The notes under the pieces: model-generated
Told to the model about the DNA's origin: nothing
What the model saw: only the letters and a program-made list of their open reading frames with translations
Database searches by the model: none
Program-made: the position numbers and the translations under genes
In this document: piece after piece, positions 24,404-32,510 of the stretch
Position numbering within the stretch: the stretch's first letter is position 1
How the letters are laid out: each line of letters begins with the position of its first letter
Source of the DNA: Methanocella paludicola SANAE
GTDB taxonomy: Archaea; Halobacteriota; Methanocellia; Methanocellales; Methanocellaceae
NCBI RefSeq assembly: GCF_000011005.1
Contig: NC_013665.1
Span: forward strand, 2,705,501-2,769,500
Direction: 5' to 3'
Length of the DNA stretch: 64,000 nucleotides

Positions 24404-26335
24404 ATGGTAGGCATGCTTCCAGAAGATAAGGGCAATTTTTACGACCGTCTCCATGACTCTGTGATACTACCCTCCAGCATCGTCGAATTCTACCCGGACG
24501 CCACGCTCGTCGTCGACAACGGGGGCAGGGTCGTCGCCTGGAATAAGGCGATGGGCGAGATGACGGGCGTCCCCGCGGAGGACATGCTGGGAAAAGGAAA
24601 TTACGAGTACTCCATACCGTTCTATGGCAAGCGCATGCCGATACTCGTGGACATGGTCGGGTTGCCCAGGGAGGAGGTCAGCAGCAGGTACACGAACATC
24701 ATCGTGCACGGGGACACGCTTGAGGCGCTGACCATCAAGGCGAAGGTAAAAGGGCGGGACGTCGTCCTCTGGGGGACCGCGGCCAGGCTGTACGGCCTGA
24801 ACGGGAAGCCGGTCGGGGCCATAGAGTCCATACGGGACGTGACCGCGCAGGATATGGTCGAAAGAAAGCTGATGGAGTCCGAGGAAAAGTACCGGACGAT
24901 CATCACGTCGACGAACGATGCTATCATTACGGTGGACACGAAAGGCATTATCACCTACGTTAATCCCAGCGGAATAAAAATGATGGGCAGGCCATACGAT
25001 GACATCATTGGCCGCCATTTCACCTATTTTGTCGTGGACGCCTATAAAGATCGAGCTATACAGGCGTTCAGCCAGGGGATGGTAGGGTCGCCGGTGCCGC
25101 CCCTTGAGATCGAGATGGTCGACGGGGACGGAAGGCAGGTGCCAATAGAGCTGAGCGGCGGGGCACTGCATTCGGGGAGAGTAAAGGTAGGAGCCATCGT
25201 GACCTTCCGGGACGTGAGTGAGCGCTGGAAGGCTCACGAGAGGCTGGAGCGCCGTGTCAAGGAAAGGACAGAGGAGCTGGCCCTGAGCGAGGAAAAGTTC
25301 CGCGTGCTCGCCGAGACCACGTCGTCGGCCATCTTCATCTACCAGAAGGGGCGGTTTAGGTACGTGAACCCCGCCACGTGCAGGATCACCGGCTACTCGG
25401 AAGAGGAGCTGCTGACGATGAACTTCTGGGACTGGGTCCACCCGGATTACCAGGAGCTCGTCAAGAGGAACGGCCGGGCCAGACGCCACGGCCAGCTGTC
25501 TCCGCCGCGGTACGAGATCAAGTTCGTGACCAGGGGCGGCGAGGAGCGCTGGGCCGAGCTGACGCCAGGGCTTATCGAGTACAACAAGCGCCCGGCCATC
25601 CTGGTGACGGCCGTTGACATCACGGACCGCAAGCGGACCGAGGAGGCGCTGAAGAACTCTAAAGAGAACGCCGAGATGTACCTGGACCTCATGGGCCATG
25701 ACATCAACAACATGGACCAGGTGGCATTGGGATACCTGGAGATGGCCATGAAAGCGGTGCAGGAGGACGACCCCGTCTACGCTTACATAAGCCGCTCCTA
25801 TGCAATGCTCCAGGAGAGCTCCAGGCTCATCGATAACCTGAGGAAGGTCCAGCAGGCCGTAGACCGGAAGCTCAGGCTTGAAGCCGTGGACCTCGGGGCG
25901 ATATTATCGGAAGTTGCGGAGGAGTACTCCATCGTGCCCGGAAGGGACGTTACTATCGAGTACCGCCCCGTCGAGTGCCAGGTCATGGCCAGCCGGCTGC
26001 TCAAGGACGTGTTCTCGAACATCGTCGGCAACGCCGTCAAGCACTCCACCGGCCCCCTGAAGGTGTCCATCGGCGTCAGGCCCTGCGTGCATAACGGCGT
26101 GCGCTGTTGCGAAGTGAGCGTCGAGGATGACGGCCCCGGCATACCCGAGGGCCTGAAAGATGCTATCTTCTCCCGCATGAAGCGCGGCAGCACCAAAGCG
26201 CCCGGCAGCGGCCTTGGCCTGTATATTGTGCGGTCCCTGGTCGAAGGTTTTAACGGCCGGGTCTGGGCCGAGGACCGCGTCCCCGGAAAGCCCGGCGATG
26301 GTAGCCGTTTCGTCGTGCAGCTCCCGTCCGTTTAA
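24404..26335 (+). CDS. Soluble PAS-domain sensor histidine kinase
   Basis: 643 residues from the ATG at 24404, which has GGAGGT 7 bases upstream; the TTG at 24368 lies before that site. Three PAS domains (roughly 15-145, 155-275 and 295-410) are followed by a kinase core. The phosphoacceptor region is LMGHDINNMDQ (His432), a form common in methanogen kinases, then NIVGNAVKHS (N box), DDGPGIPEG (G1) and GSGLGLYIVRSL (G2). No membrane segments are seen, so it is a cytoplasmic sensor; the ligand is unknown. No response regulator is adjacent. Its TAA stop lies inside the first bases of the palindromic element at 26332. Confidence 0.92.
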   Translation: MVGMLPEDKGNFYDRLHDSVILPSSIVEFYPDATLVVDNGGRVVAWNKAMGEMTGVPAEDMLGKGNYEYSIPFYGKRMPILVDMVGLPREEVSSRYTNIIVHGDTLEALTIKAKVKGRDVVLWGTAARLYGLNGKPVGAIESIRDVTAQDMVERKLMESEEKYRTIITSTNDAIITVDTKGIITYVNPSGIKMMGRPYDDIIGRHFTYFVVDAYKDRAIQAFSQGMVGSPVPPLEIEMVDGDGRQVPIELSGGALHSGRVKVGAIVTFRDVSERWKAHERLERRVKERTEELALSEEKFRVLAETTSSAIFIYQKGRFRYVNPATCRITGYSEEELLTMNFWDWVHPDYQELVKRNGRARRHGQLSPPRYEIKFVTRGGEERWAELTPGLIEYNKRPAILVTAVDITDRKRTEEALKNSKENAEMYLDLMGHDINNMDQVALGYLEMAMKAVQEDDPVYAYISRSYAMLQESSRLIDNLRKVQQAVDRKLRLEAVDLGAILSEVAEEYSIVPGRDVTIEYRPVECQVMASRLLKDVFSNIVGNAVKHSTGPLKVSIGVRPCVHNGVRCCEVSVEDDGPGIPEGLKDAIFSRMKRGSTKAPGSGLGLYIVRSLVEGFNGRVWAEDRVPGKPGDGSRFVVQLPSV

Positions 26336-26550
26336 GCCCCTCAAAGCAATATAAGAATGCACGAAGACTTTTTCAGCCTCAAAGCGACTCGAAGCTGGCT
26401 CAAAGCCACTCTAAGATTTTTAATATAATTAAATAACAGCGATCAATAAGCCCCTTTTTAAAAAATTTTAGTGTCACTTCAGGCAAGCTTCGAGACACTT
26501 CGTGGCTGAAACAGTCTTCGTGCATTCTTTTGAGGCTTAGAGAAGCTTAA
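26332..26550 (+). repeat. Palindromic repeat element, copy 1
   Basis: A 219 bp imperfect palindrome filling most of the spacer between the histidine kinase and hel308. The left arm starts TTAAGCCCCTC, then AGAATGCACGAAGACTTTTTC, then CTCNAAG heptamers at 26378, 26388, 26399 and 26409 (spacing 10, 11, 10). The right arm is its diverged reverse complement and ends AGAAGCTTAA. The centre (about 26416-26475) is AT-rich. The left end contains the kinase stop codon. The second copy is at 57927-58117 in the opposite orientation. Confidence 0.85.
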
Positions 26551-26600
26551 CCTCGCTCGAGGAGAGTACTTTCGGGGCGCGAGGGAAAAGATGATTTAAG

Positions 26601-28817
26601 ATGGGGGCGTCCTTTGCGCTAATGAAAATAGCCGAGCTGGACCTGCCGACAGATATCAAGGACTTTTACGAAGCCTCAGGCATCAGGGAGCTCTACCCGC
26701 CCCAGGCGGAGGCCGTAAAAAAGGGCTTCCTGGACGGGAAGAGCCTGCTGGCGGCCATACCCACGGCCAGCGGCAAGACGCTCTTAGCCGAGATGGCCAT
26801 GCTCAAGTCCATCGCCGCCGGGGGTAAAGCGCTCTATATCGTTCCTCTGAAGGCGCTGGCCTCGGAGAAGTTCGAGCGGTTCAGGCAGTTCGAGGGCCTC
26901 GGGGTCAGGGCAGGCATATCCACGGGCGACTACGACTCGAAGGACGAGTGGCTCAAGGATCGTGACATCATCGTCGCCACCTCGGAAAAGACCGACTCGC
27001 TGCTCCGGAACGGGGCCCCGTGGCTGTCGAGCCTCACCGTGGTCGTCGCCGACGAGGTACACCTCATCGATTCTGCTAACAGGGGCCCGACCCTGGAGGT
27101 CACCCTGGCCAAGCTCAAGCGGCTCAATCCTGCCTTGCAGATCATCGCCCTGTCCGCCACCATCGGCAACGCTAAAGAGCTCGCTGACTGGATGAAGGCA
27201 CAGCTGGTCGTAAGCGAGTGGAGGCCGACGGAGCTTAAAGAGGGCGTATTCTTCGGAAGGGCGATCAACTTTTCTAACGATAAGCGGGTCATAAAGACGC
27301 CCGGCCCCGACGACGTTCAGGCGCTGGTCTCCGACACGCTGGCCGAGGGCGGCCAGTGCATCGTGTTTGCCAACACTAGGAAGAGCAGCGAGAGCATCGC
27401 CCAGAAGCTCGCCAAAAGCCTCTCCAGGAAGATGACGGAGGAGGAAAAGGCCGCTTTTTTAGAGGTCAAGCAGCAGGTCATGCGCCACGCGGAGACGGAC
27501 ACGTGCGCCAAGCTCGCCGCCTGCGTGGAGCACGGCGTAGCCTTCCACCACGCGGGGCTCAAGGGCGAGCACCGGCACATCATCGAGAACGCCTTCAGGA
27601 AGAACACCGTCAAGGTCATCGCGTGCACGCCGACCCTGGCGGCCGGCCTTAACCTGCCGGCCCGGCGAGTGATCATAAGGGACTACCGGCGCTTCGACGT
27701 GAACTACGGGAACGTGCCCATACCGGTCCTCGAGTACAAACAGATGGCCGGGCGGGCCGGAAGGCCCGGGCTCGACCCATACGGAGAGGCCGTGCTCATC
27801 GCGAAGAACTACGATGAGCTGGGCGAGCTCATGGAGAACTACGTGCTCTCCCTTCCCGAGCAGATCACCTCCAAGCTGGGCACCGAGCCCGCGATGCGGG
27901 CCCACGTGCTTTCGGCCATCGCCACCGATTTCTGCGGCGACGTCATAGGCCTTAACGAGTTCATGGACACCACGTTCTACGCTCATCAGCGAGGCGACCT
28001 GTCCGCCGTGATCGATAATGTGCTCGATTTCCTGGAGGCCGAGAGGATGATCATAAGGACGGCGGACCGGCTTAGGGCGACCGAGCTGGGCAGGCTGACG
28101 TCCCGCCTGTACATCGATCCTCTATCCGCCTCCATCATCGTGAGGGCGCTGGAGGCCTCCAAGAAGAGGCAGGAACCCTATAACACTGAGATGGCCCTTT
28201 TACAGCTGATAGCCTCGACGCCCGACGTGAAGTCCCTGTACCTCCGCCGGTCGGACTACGGCTGGATCATCAAGTACACGGACGAGCACATATCGGACTT
28301 CCTCACAGATGTGCCCGACGTAGGGGACGAGACGGATTTCGAAGCCTTCCTTTCAAGCGTAAAGACGGCAGCCCTGGTAGACATGTGGGTCAACGAGAAG
28401 AACGAGGAGGAGATGACCGCCTTCTACAACATCGGCCCCGGCGACGTGCGTAATTTAATGGAGACCTGCGTCTGGCTCATGCACTCGACGGCCGAGATAT
28501 CGCATTTGCTGAAAGCGCCCTTGACCCGGGAAGCACGGGAGCTGGCCGTGCGCATCGACTACGGCGTCAGCAAGGAGCTCATGGATCTCATTGAGCTGGA
28601 GGGCGTGGGCCGCGTCCGCGCCCGCCGTCTCTACGAGGCTGGCTATAAGAACAGGGAGGCGCTGAAGCATGTCGACCTCCAGGTACTGGCGGCCTTAATG
28701 GGCGAGAAGGTGGCCGCGAAAATACTGTCCCAGCTCGGGCGTAAAGACGTTCCCGTCTCGACGGAGCCCGACGAAGAGGTCATGGGACAGAGCACGCTGT
28801 TCAGCTTCGGGGATTAA
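26601..28817 (+). CDS. hel308: ATP-dependent DNA helicase Hel308
   Basis: 738 residues from the ATG at 26601, or 731 from the ATG at 26622; the latter begins MKIAELDLP, more typical of the family. Superfamily 2 motifs are clear: TASGKTLLAEM (I), VADEVHLID (II), LSATIGN (III), FANTRKSSE (IV) and AGRAGRPG (VI). The C-terminal part holds the winged helix, ratchet domain and a helix-hairpin-helix (LEGVGRVRARRLYEAG). The very end, GQSTLFSFGD, may be a PCNA-binding-like tail. It unwinds lagging-strand DNA at stalled forks. cgi121 follows after 32 bases, a pairing known in archaea. Confidence 0.96.
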   Translation: MGASFALMKIAELDLPTDIKDFYEASGIRELYPPQAEAVKKGFLDGKSLLAAIPTASGKTLLAEMAMLKSIAAGGKALYIVPLKALASEKFERFRQFEGLGVRAGISTGDYDSKDEWLKDRDIIVATSEKTDSLLRNGAPWLSSLTVVVADEVHLIDSANRGPTLEVTLAKLKRLNPALQIIALSATIGNAKELADWMKAQLVVSEWRPTELKEGVFFGRAINFSNDKRVIKTPGPDDVQALVSDTLAEGGQCIVFANTRKSSESIAQKLAKSLSRKMTEEEKAAFLEVKQQVMRHAETDTCAKLAACVEHGVAFHHAGLKGEHRHIIENAFRKNTVKVIACTPTLAAGLNLPARRVIIRDYRRFDVNYGNVPIPVLEYKQMAGRAGRPGLDPYGEAVLIAKNYDELGELMENYVLSLPEQITSKLGTEPAMRAHVLSAIATDFCGDVIGLNEFMDTTFYAHQRGDLSAVIDNVLDFLEAERMIIRTADRLRATELGRLTSRLYIDPLSASIIVRALEASKKRQEPYNTEMALLQLIASTPDVKSLYLRRSDYGWIIKYTDEHISDFLTDVPDVGDETDFEAFLSSVKTAALVDMWVNEKNEEEMTAFYNIGPGDVRNLMETCVWLMHSTAEISHLLKAPLTREARELAVRIDYGVSKELMDLIELEGVGRVRARRLYEAGYKNREALKHVDLQVLAALMGEKVAAKILSQLGRKDVPVSTEPDEEVMGQSTLFSFGD

Positions 28818-28849
28818 TTTTATCTGTTTTTAGCCTCAAGTAGGCAGTA

Positions 28850-29362
28850 ATGACGGGTCTCATCATCGTCGGCGGCAAAGTGGAAATTAAAGACGTTAAG
28901 GCTTTTATTGGTAAGCTGACGGCCATCGGCAAAGAGTGCGGCGTCACGGTACAGGCGGTCAACGCGGACCTGGTGGCCGGCCGGGGCCACATCGAGTTCG
29001 CCTCGGACAAGGCCGTGGAGGCGTTCCGGGAGAAGAGGAACCTGGCCCGGGACCTGGGCATGGAGATCATGCTGTACCTCAGGGGCCGCCGCCAGATCGA
29101 GAAGGCTCTGGAGCTGGGCATCCGCGAGGGCACGAATAACGTAGCTATTATTATCGTGGGCGACGAGCCGGGATGCGCCGAGGATAAGGCACGGGCCGCG
29201 CTGGACAGGGTGGACGAAAAAGTCGTCGACTACGACCACCGGAAGGACGAGGCGCTCATGCGCCTGTACGACATCACGCCGGCCGAAGTCGACATCGTGG
29301 GAAAAGAGCGTATTCCGCTTTTGGTCAGAGAGCGGTCCGCATTACTGGAGTTTGAAAAATAG
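28850..29362 (+). CDS. cgi121: KEOPS complex subunit Cgi121
   Basis: 170 residues with the Cgi121 pattern: VNADLVAGRGHIEFASDKAVEAF, LGMEIMLYLRGRRQIEKALELGI and an alternating hydrophobic strand VAIIIVGDEP. In KEOPS this subunit binds the tRNA CCA end and helps Bud32-Kae1 make N6-threonylcarbamoyladenosine at position 37 of tRNA. It follows hel308 by 32 bases, with a TATA-like TTTTATCTG in the gap, so it may also have its own promoter. It converges on fdhD with one base between stops. Confidence 0.88.
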   Translation: MTGLIIVGGKVEIKDVKAFIGKLTAIGKECGVTVQAVNADLVAGRGHIEFASDKAVEAFREKRNLARDLGMEIMLYLRGRRQIEKALELGIREGTNNVAIIIVGDEPGCAEDKARAALDRVDEKVVDYDHRKDEALMRLYDITPAEVDIVGKERIPLLVRERSALLEFEK

Positions 29363-29363
29363 T

Positions 29364-30122
29364 TTAAACGATGATACGCTCCGGGCACGAGAACGCCTTT
29401 AGCTTATCCTTATCGGCGAAACAGCACAGCGTCAGGTTCGCCCTGCGGGCGCCGTCGATGCCCGAGCTAATGGGCGCAGCCTTCGATACGACGAGCGGTA
29501 TTCTCGCCCGGGCGGCCTTCATGACCATCCCCGCGGGCTGCCGTCCCGAGGACAGCATGAACATCTTCGTTATGTCGTCCCCGGCGAGCGTCGCAGCCCC
29601 GACAACCTTATCGATGGCGTTGTGCCGGCCCACGTCCAGGGCGATGTGCCCTGCCCGGCCCGAAGCGTCCACCAGGCACGCCATGTGGGCGCCCCTGGTG
29701 CGGTCGTGAACCTCCGAGTAAAGGTACTTCAGGCTGTCCAGGATGACGTTGATATTAAATTTCTGCTCCACGGGCAGGAACAGGTCCTCGTCCCGGTGTT
29801 CCCAGTTGATGCCGATGCACCCGGAGGAGCGGAGCTCGTACCACAGGTCGAAGTGCTCGAAGTTCTTAATCTTCACGTCCACTTTGTTGCCCTTCTGCTC
29901 GATACCCTGGATATCGTCCCGGGAGCGCACAGCGCCCTCCGTGACGAGGTATCCCATGACGAGCTCCTTGTGCATCTCGGGCGTGGTGACGATGGAGGAC
30001 AGCCGGGTCCCGTTCACTAAAAGGTCGATCGTCGTCTCCACGATAACGGGGTCCTTCGCGGGCTCCTTCCCCATCCTGGTCACTTTAACGGAGTCGTATT
30101 CTTTTACAAGAGGGCTGTCCAT
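29364..30122 (-). CDS. fdhD: FdhD-like sulfurtransferase for Mo/W-enzyme maturation
   Basis: 252 residues from the ATG at 30122 (MDSPLVKEY); the longer reading from 30167 would start inside the shared promoter. Family features are ELVMGYLVTEG, HDRTRGAHMACLVD, DVGRHNAIDKVVG, MLSSGRQPAGMVMKAARA and VVSKAAPISSGI. FdhD carries sulfur from a desulfurase to the Mo/W-bis-pterin cofactor. Where bacterial FdhD has a CxxC loop, this protein has SSGCIG, with one cysteine only. Likely clients are Mo/W enzymes such as FwdB or a formate dehydrogenase elsewhere. It is divergent from the tfx gene, sharing 51 bases. Confidence 0.88.
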   Translation of the reverse strand: MDSPLVKEYDSVKVTRMGKEPAKDPVIVETTIDLLVNGTRLSSIVTTPEMHKELVMGYLVTEGAVRSRDDIQGIEQKGNKVDVKIKNFEHFDLWYELRSSGCIGINWEHRDEDLFLPVEQKFNINVILDSLKYLYSEVHDRTRGAHMACLVDASGRAGHIALDVGRHNAIDKVVGAATLAGDDITKMFMLSSGRQPAGMVMKAARARIPLVVSKAAPISSGIDGARRANLTLCCFADKDKLKAFSCPERIIV

Positions 30123-30173
30123 GTGATCCACAAACCCAAAATATATAGTGTAATTAGAACATAACAATGCGTG

Positions 30174-30581
30174 ATGGGTAATAAATCATTCCTTACGAAG
30201 AGGCAGGTCATGGTGCTGAGGCTGAGGCAATCCGGCCTTACCCAGGACGAGATCGCCCGGCGTATCAAGACCACCAGGGCGAACGTCAGCCTCATCGAGA
30301 AGAGGGCCAGGGAGAACATCGATCGCTCCCGGGAGACCCTGAAGGAATGGGAAAGCATCGTCTCCCCCGTCCGGATCGCCATCAAGAAGGGGACCGACGT
30401 CATGAAGATACCCGAGATCGTGTTCTCCGAGGCGGACAAGTCGGGGATCCACGTGAAGTCGAATTCGCTCGACCTGATCACCCGCGTAAAAAAAGAGAAG
30501 GGCACCATTATCGGTAACAGGACGCTCGAGGACGACATGGAGATCGACATCACCGATACCGGCGAGGTGAGCATCCTCTGA
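30174..30581 (+). CDS. tfx: Tfx-type transcriptional regulator
   Basis: 135 residues from the ATG at 30174. The N-terminal helix-turn-helix FLTKRQVMVLRLRQSGLTQDEIARRI...TTRANVSLIEKRARENI is characteristic of Tfx, a methanogen DNA-binding protein first described as binding near the molybdenum formylmethanofuran dehydrogenase operon. A C-terminal domain (about 75-135) follows with no obvious ligand site. A TATA-like AAATATATAG at about 30139-30148 puts the start almost at the ATG, so the message is probably leaderless. Divergence from fdhD and the fwd operon in the same window suggest control of Mo/W enzyme genes; that is an inference. Confidence 0.88.
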   Translation: MGNKSFLTKRQVMVLRLRQSGLTQDEIARRIKTTRANVSLIEKRARENIDRSRETLKEWESIVSPVRIAIKKGTDVMKIPEIVFSEADKSGIHVKSNSLDLITRVKKEKGTIIGNRTLEDDMEIDITDTGEVSIL

Positions 30582-31591
30582 TCTTCGCCATCGACGTGGG
30601 CTCGGGGACTCAGGATGTACTTTTAACGGACGATGAACTGACTTTTCATGCTAAGATCGTTATGCCGGCGCCCACGCAGCTCTATGCTGCCGTCGTGCGC
30701 AGGGCCCGGAAGGATATCTTTTGCGATGGCTACACCATGGGAGGGGGAGCCTTAAGCGGCGCCCTCGTGAGGCATGCGCAAAAGCACCGTGTGGTCATGA
30801 CCCCCGATGCTGCCCGAACCGTCCGCGACGACCTGGAGCAGGTCAAAGCCAGGGGCATCGAGGTCGGCACAGAAGAGGACATGAAGAAGCCGTACCTGAA
30901 GCTTACTTTACGGGACATCGATATGGCTTCTTTTAAGGACGCGTTCGCAAGGATGAGCTACCCGTTACCGGAGAGGCCCGTGGTTGCGGTGGCCGTGCAG
31001 GACCACGGCGTGGCCCCGAGGGGAGTAAGCGACAGGCAGTTCCGGTTCGAGCAGTTCGGTAAAAAGATAAAAAAGGGAGCCACTTTCAAGGATTTTATTT
31101 TTACGAAAAAGACGCCGAAATATTCCCGGGTGAGCGCCGTAATCCAGAGCCTGAAGGACGAGGGATACGAGGACGTCCTGGTGATGGACACGAAGATGGC
31201 GGGCATATTCGGGGGCCTCTACGCGGAGCCCCTGCCCGCGGTCGCCGTCGACGTAGGCAACGGCCACACCACGGCCGTCTCTGTTTCAGGGGATGGCACC
31301 ATAGCGGGCATATTCGAGACCCACACGGCCGACCTGACCCATAAAAAGCTGGCGCTGTACATAAAAAAGCTGGCCGACGGTACCCTGACCAACGGGGAGA
31401 TCTTCGACGAGGGCGGCCACGGGGCGTTCGTGAAGGAGACCGTCGAGCCGAAGGCCGTCATAGCGACCGGCCCCCGGAGGGACATGGCGATGAAAATGAA
31501 GATGGGAGCGAAGCCGGCCTCTCCTTTTGACGACGTTTACATGGCGGGGCCCGTCGGGATGGCCCGTGCTTATCTTGCTCTCCATGGATAA
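30578..31591 (+). CDS. DUF1786 protein (actin-like ATPase-fold) with probable CTG start
   Basis: About 337 residues. The first GTG with an open frame (30596) would cut into the ATPase motif IFAIDVGSGTQD, so translation must begin earlier. The only suitable codon is CTG at 30578-30580, overlapping the tfx stop as CTGA, with GAGGTGA (30564-30570) 7 bases upstream. A second nucleotide-binding-like motif, VAVDVGNGHTTAVSV, lies near residue 220. The family occurs in methanogens and some anaerobes; its role is unknown. Tight coupling to tfx suggests a shared function. A 13 bp perfect dyad follows the gene. Confidence 0.8.
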   Translation: MIFAIDVGSGTQDVLLTDDELTFHAKIVMPAPTQLYAAVVRRARKDIFCDGYTMGGGALSGALVRHAQKHRVVMTPDAARTVRDDLEQVKARGIEVGTEEDMKKPYLKLTLRDIDMASFKDAFARMSYPLPERPVVAVAVQDHGVAPRGVSDRQFRFEQFGKKIKKGATFKDFIFTKKTPKYSRVSAVIQSLKDEGYEDVLVMDTKMAGIFGGLYAEPLPAVAVDVGNGHTTAVSVSGDGTIAGIFETHTADLTHKKLALYIKKLADGTLTNGEIFDEGGHGAFVKETVEPKAVIATGPRRDMAMKMKMGAKPASPFDDVYMAGPVGMARAYLALHG

Positions 31592-31617
31592 GCCCTAAAA
31601 TAAATATACGCTAATAC

Positions 31618-31644
31618 CCATATATTTGGCAGCCAAATATATGG
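31618..31644. promoter_or_regulatory. Perfect 13 bp dyad between the DUF1786 and transglutaminase-like genes
   Basis: CCATATATTTGGC (31618-31630) and GCCAAATATATGG (31632-31644) are exact reverse complements around a single A. It lies 27 bases after the DUF1786 stop and about 40-50 bases before the TATA box of the next gene. With a one-base loop it suits a protein operator better than an RNA terminator, and no T-run follows. Confidence 0.65.
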
Positions 31645-31680
31645 CACGACATCCCTTAATTTATGACCGCCAGGAGAACA

Positions 31681-31720
31681 AATTTTATATAAGTACAGGT
31701 TTAACTTATCCCTATTAGGG
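31681..31720 (+). promoter_or_regulatory. Promoter of the first transglutaminase-like gene
   Basis: TTTTATATAAG at 31683-31693 is a good TATA box; a start about 25 bases later is only a few bases before the ATG at 31722, so the transcript is nearly leaderless. A palindrome, CCCTATTAGGG (31710-31720), covers the expected start. Confidence 0.55.
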
Positions 31721-31721
31721 G

Positions 31722-32489
31722 ATGGTTGAGTTAAAAAAACTTGTTAAAATAGCCTTAGCCATAGCGGTCATTGCCGCTATATCGGCCGCAGCTATTATAA
31801 AAATGGGCGTATCTTCTACTGGCCCTGGTGATAATAACACGGCCATGTTATCGCTTTCATCGTCATCGGATTCGGGCATAGTGGCATATGCGGCAACGCC
31901 CGATCCGACCGTATCGCCTGCGAGGACTCCTCTGGCCGGCGACCGAAATTGGTACACGGTGGACGAGATACTCGGGGCGTTTGGCCCGGAACCTGCCTCA
32001 TTAGCTCAGAACGCTACTGAGACTTTTCCGGTAAAATGCGGCGATAGGGCGTACCCGTACCCGAACGGCACCATGGCGTACTATACCGATCACATGGGCG
32101 CTGCCAGACCCACGACCGACCAGGTCATCGCGTTCCTGGCCACCGACGACACGTACAGGCAGCACACACTGACGGAAGGCAAATTCGTCTGCGTGAACTT
32201 CGCCGTGATGCTTCATGACAGCGCCGAGGCCAGGGGCATCGAGGCCCACATGGCATCCGTGTTCTTCTCGAGCGGCCCATCTTCGGGCAGCGGCCACATG
32301 GTCAACGCGTTCAACACCACGGACGCCGGATGGGTCTACGTCGACGCTACTGAGAACGGGTGGATACTGATAGGCCCCCTCCGGGAGGGAGACAAGTACC
32401 GGGGCACACTCATGGAATGCCGGGACGGCAAGTGGGGCTTCTTCCGGACCGAGACGGGGAATATCGTCAGCACCGTGGAAATAATATAA
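31722..32489 (+). CDS. Secreted or membrane-anchored transglutaminase-like protein, paralogue 1
   Basis: 255 residues. One N-terminal membrane segment (about 8-27) is followed by a Ser/Thr-rich linker and a domain starting at NWYTVDEILGAFG. The second half has the transglutaminase-like/papain-fold order Cys157 (KFVCVNFA), His192 (SGHMVNAFN) and Asp208 (GWVYVDAT), spaced as in that superfamily. It may act as a protease or crosslinker on the cell surface; the reaction is not known. The gene at 35560 is a close paralogue, with identical stretches such as FLATDDTYRQH and FNTTDAGWVYVDA. Confidence 0.75.
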   Translation: MVELKKLVKIALAIAVIAAISAAAIIKMGVSSTGPGDNNTAMLSLSSSSDSGIVAYAATPDPTVSPARTPLAGDRNWYTVDEILGAFGPEPASLAQNATETFPVKCGDRAYPYPNGTMAYYTDHMGAARPTTDQVIAFLATDDTYRQHTLTEGKFVCVNFAVMLHDSAEARGIEAHMASVFFSSGPSSGSGHMVNAFNTTDAGWVYVDATENGWILIGPLREGDKYRGTLMECRDGKWGFFRTETGNIVSTVEII

Positions 32490-32510
32490 TAGGGGCCAAT
32501 GGGCCCCATT

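Noticed and set aside
24467-25699. 410-codon minus-strand frame opposite the histidine kinase
   Set aside because: Antisense to PAS and kinase domains and without recognisable domains.
26332-26550. Insertion sequence with terminal inverted repeats
   Set aside because: No transposase frame and no clear target duplication; the arms form almost the whole element. A non-autonomous mobile element remains possible.
30578-30600. GTG at 30596 as the start of DUF1786
   Set aside because: It cuts the DVGSGTQD nucleotide-binding motif and lies 18 bases past a better placed CTG behind a ribosome binding site.
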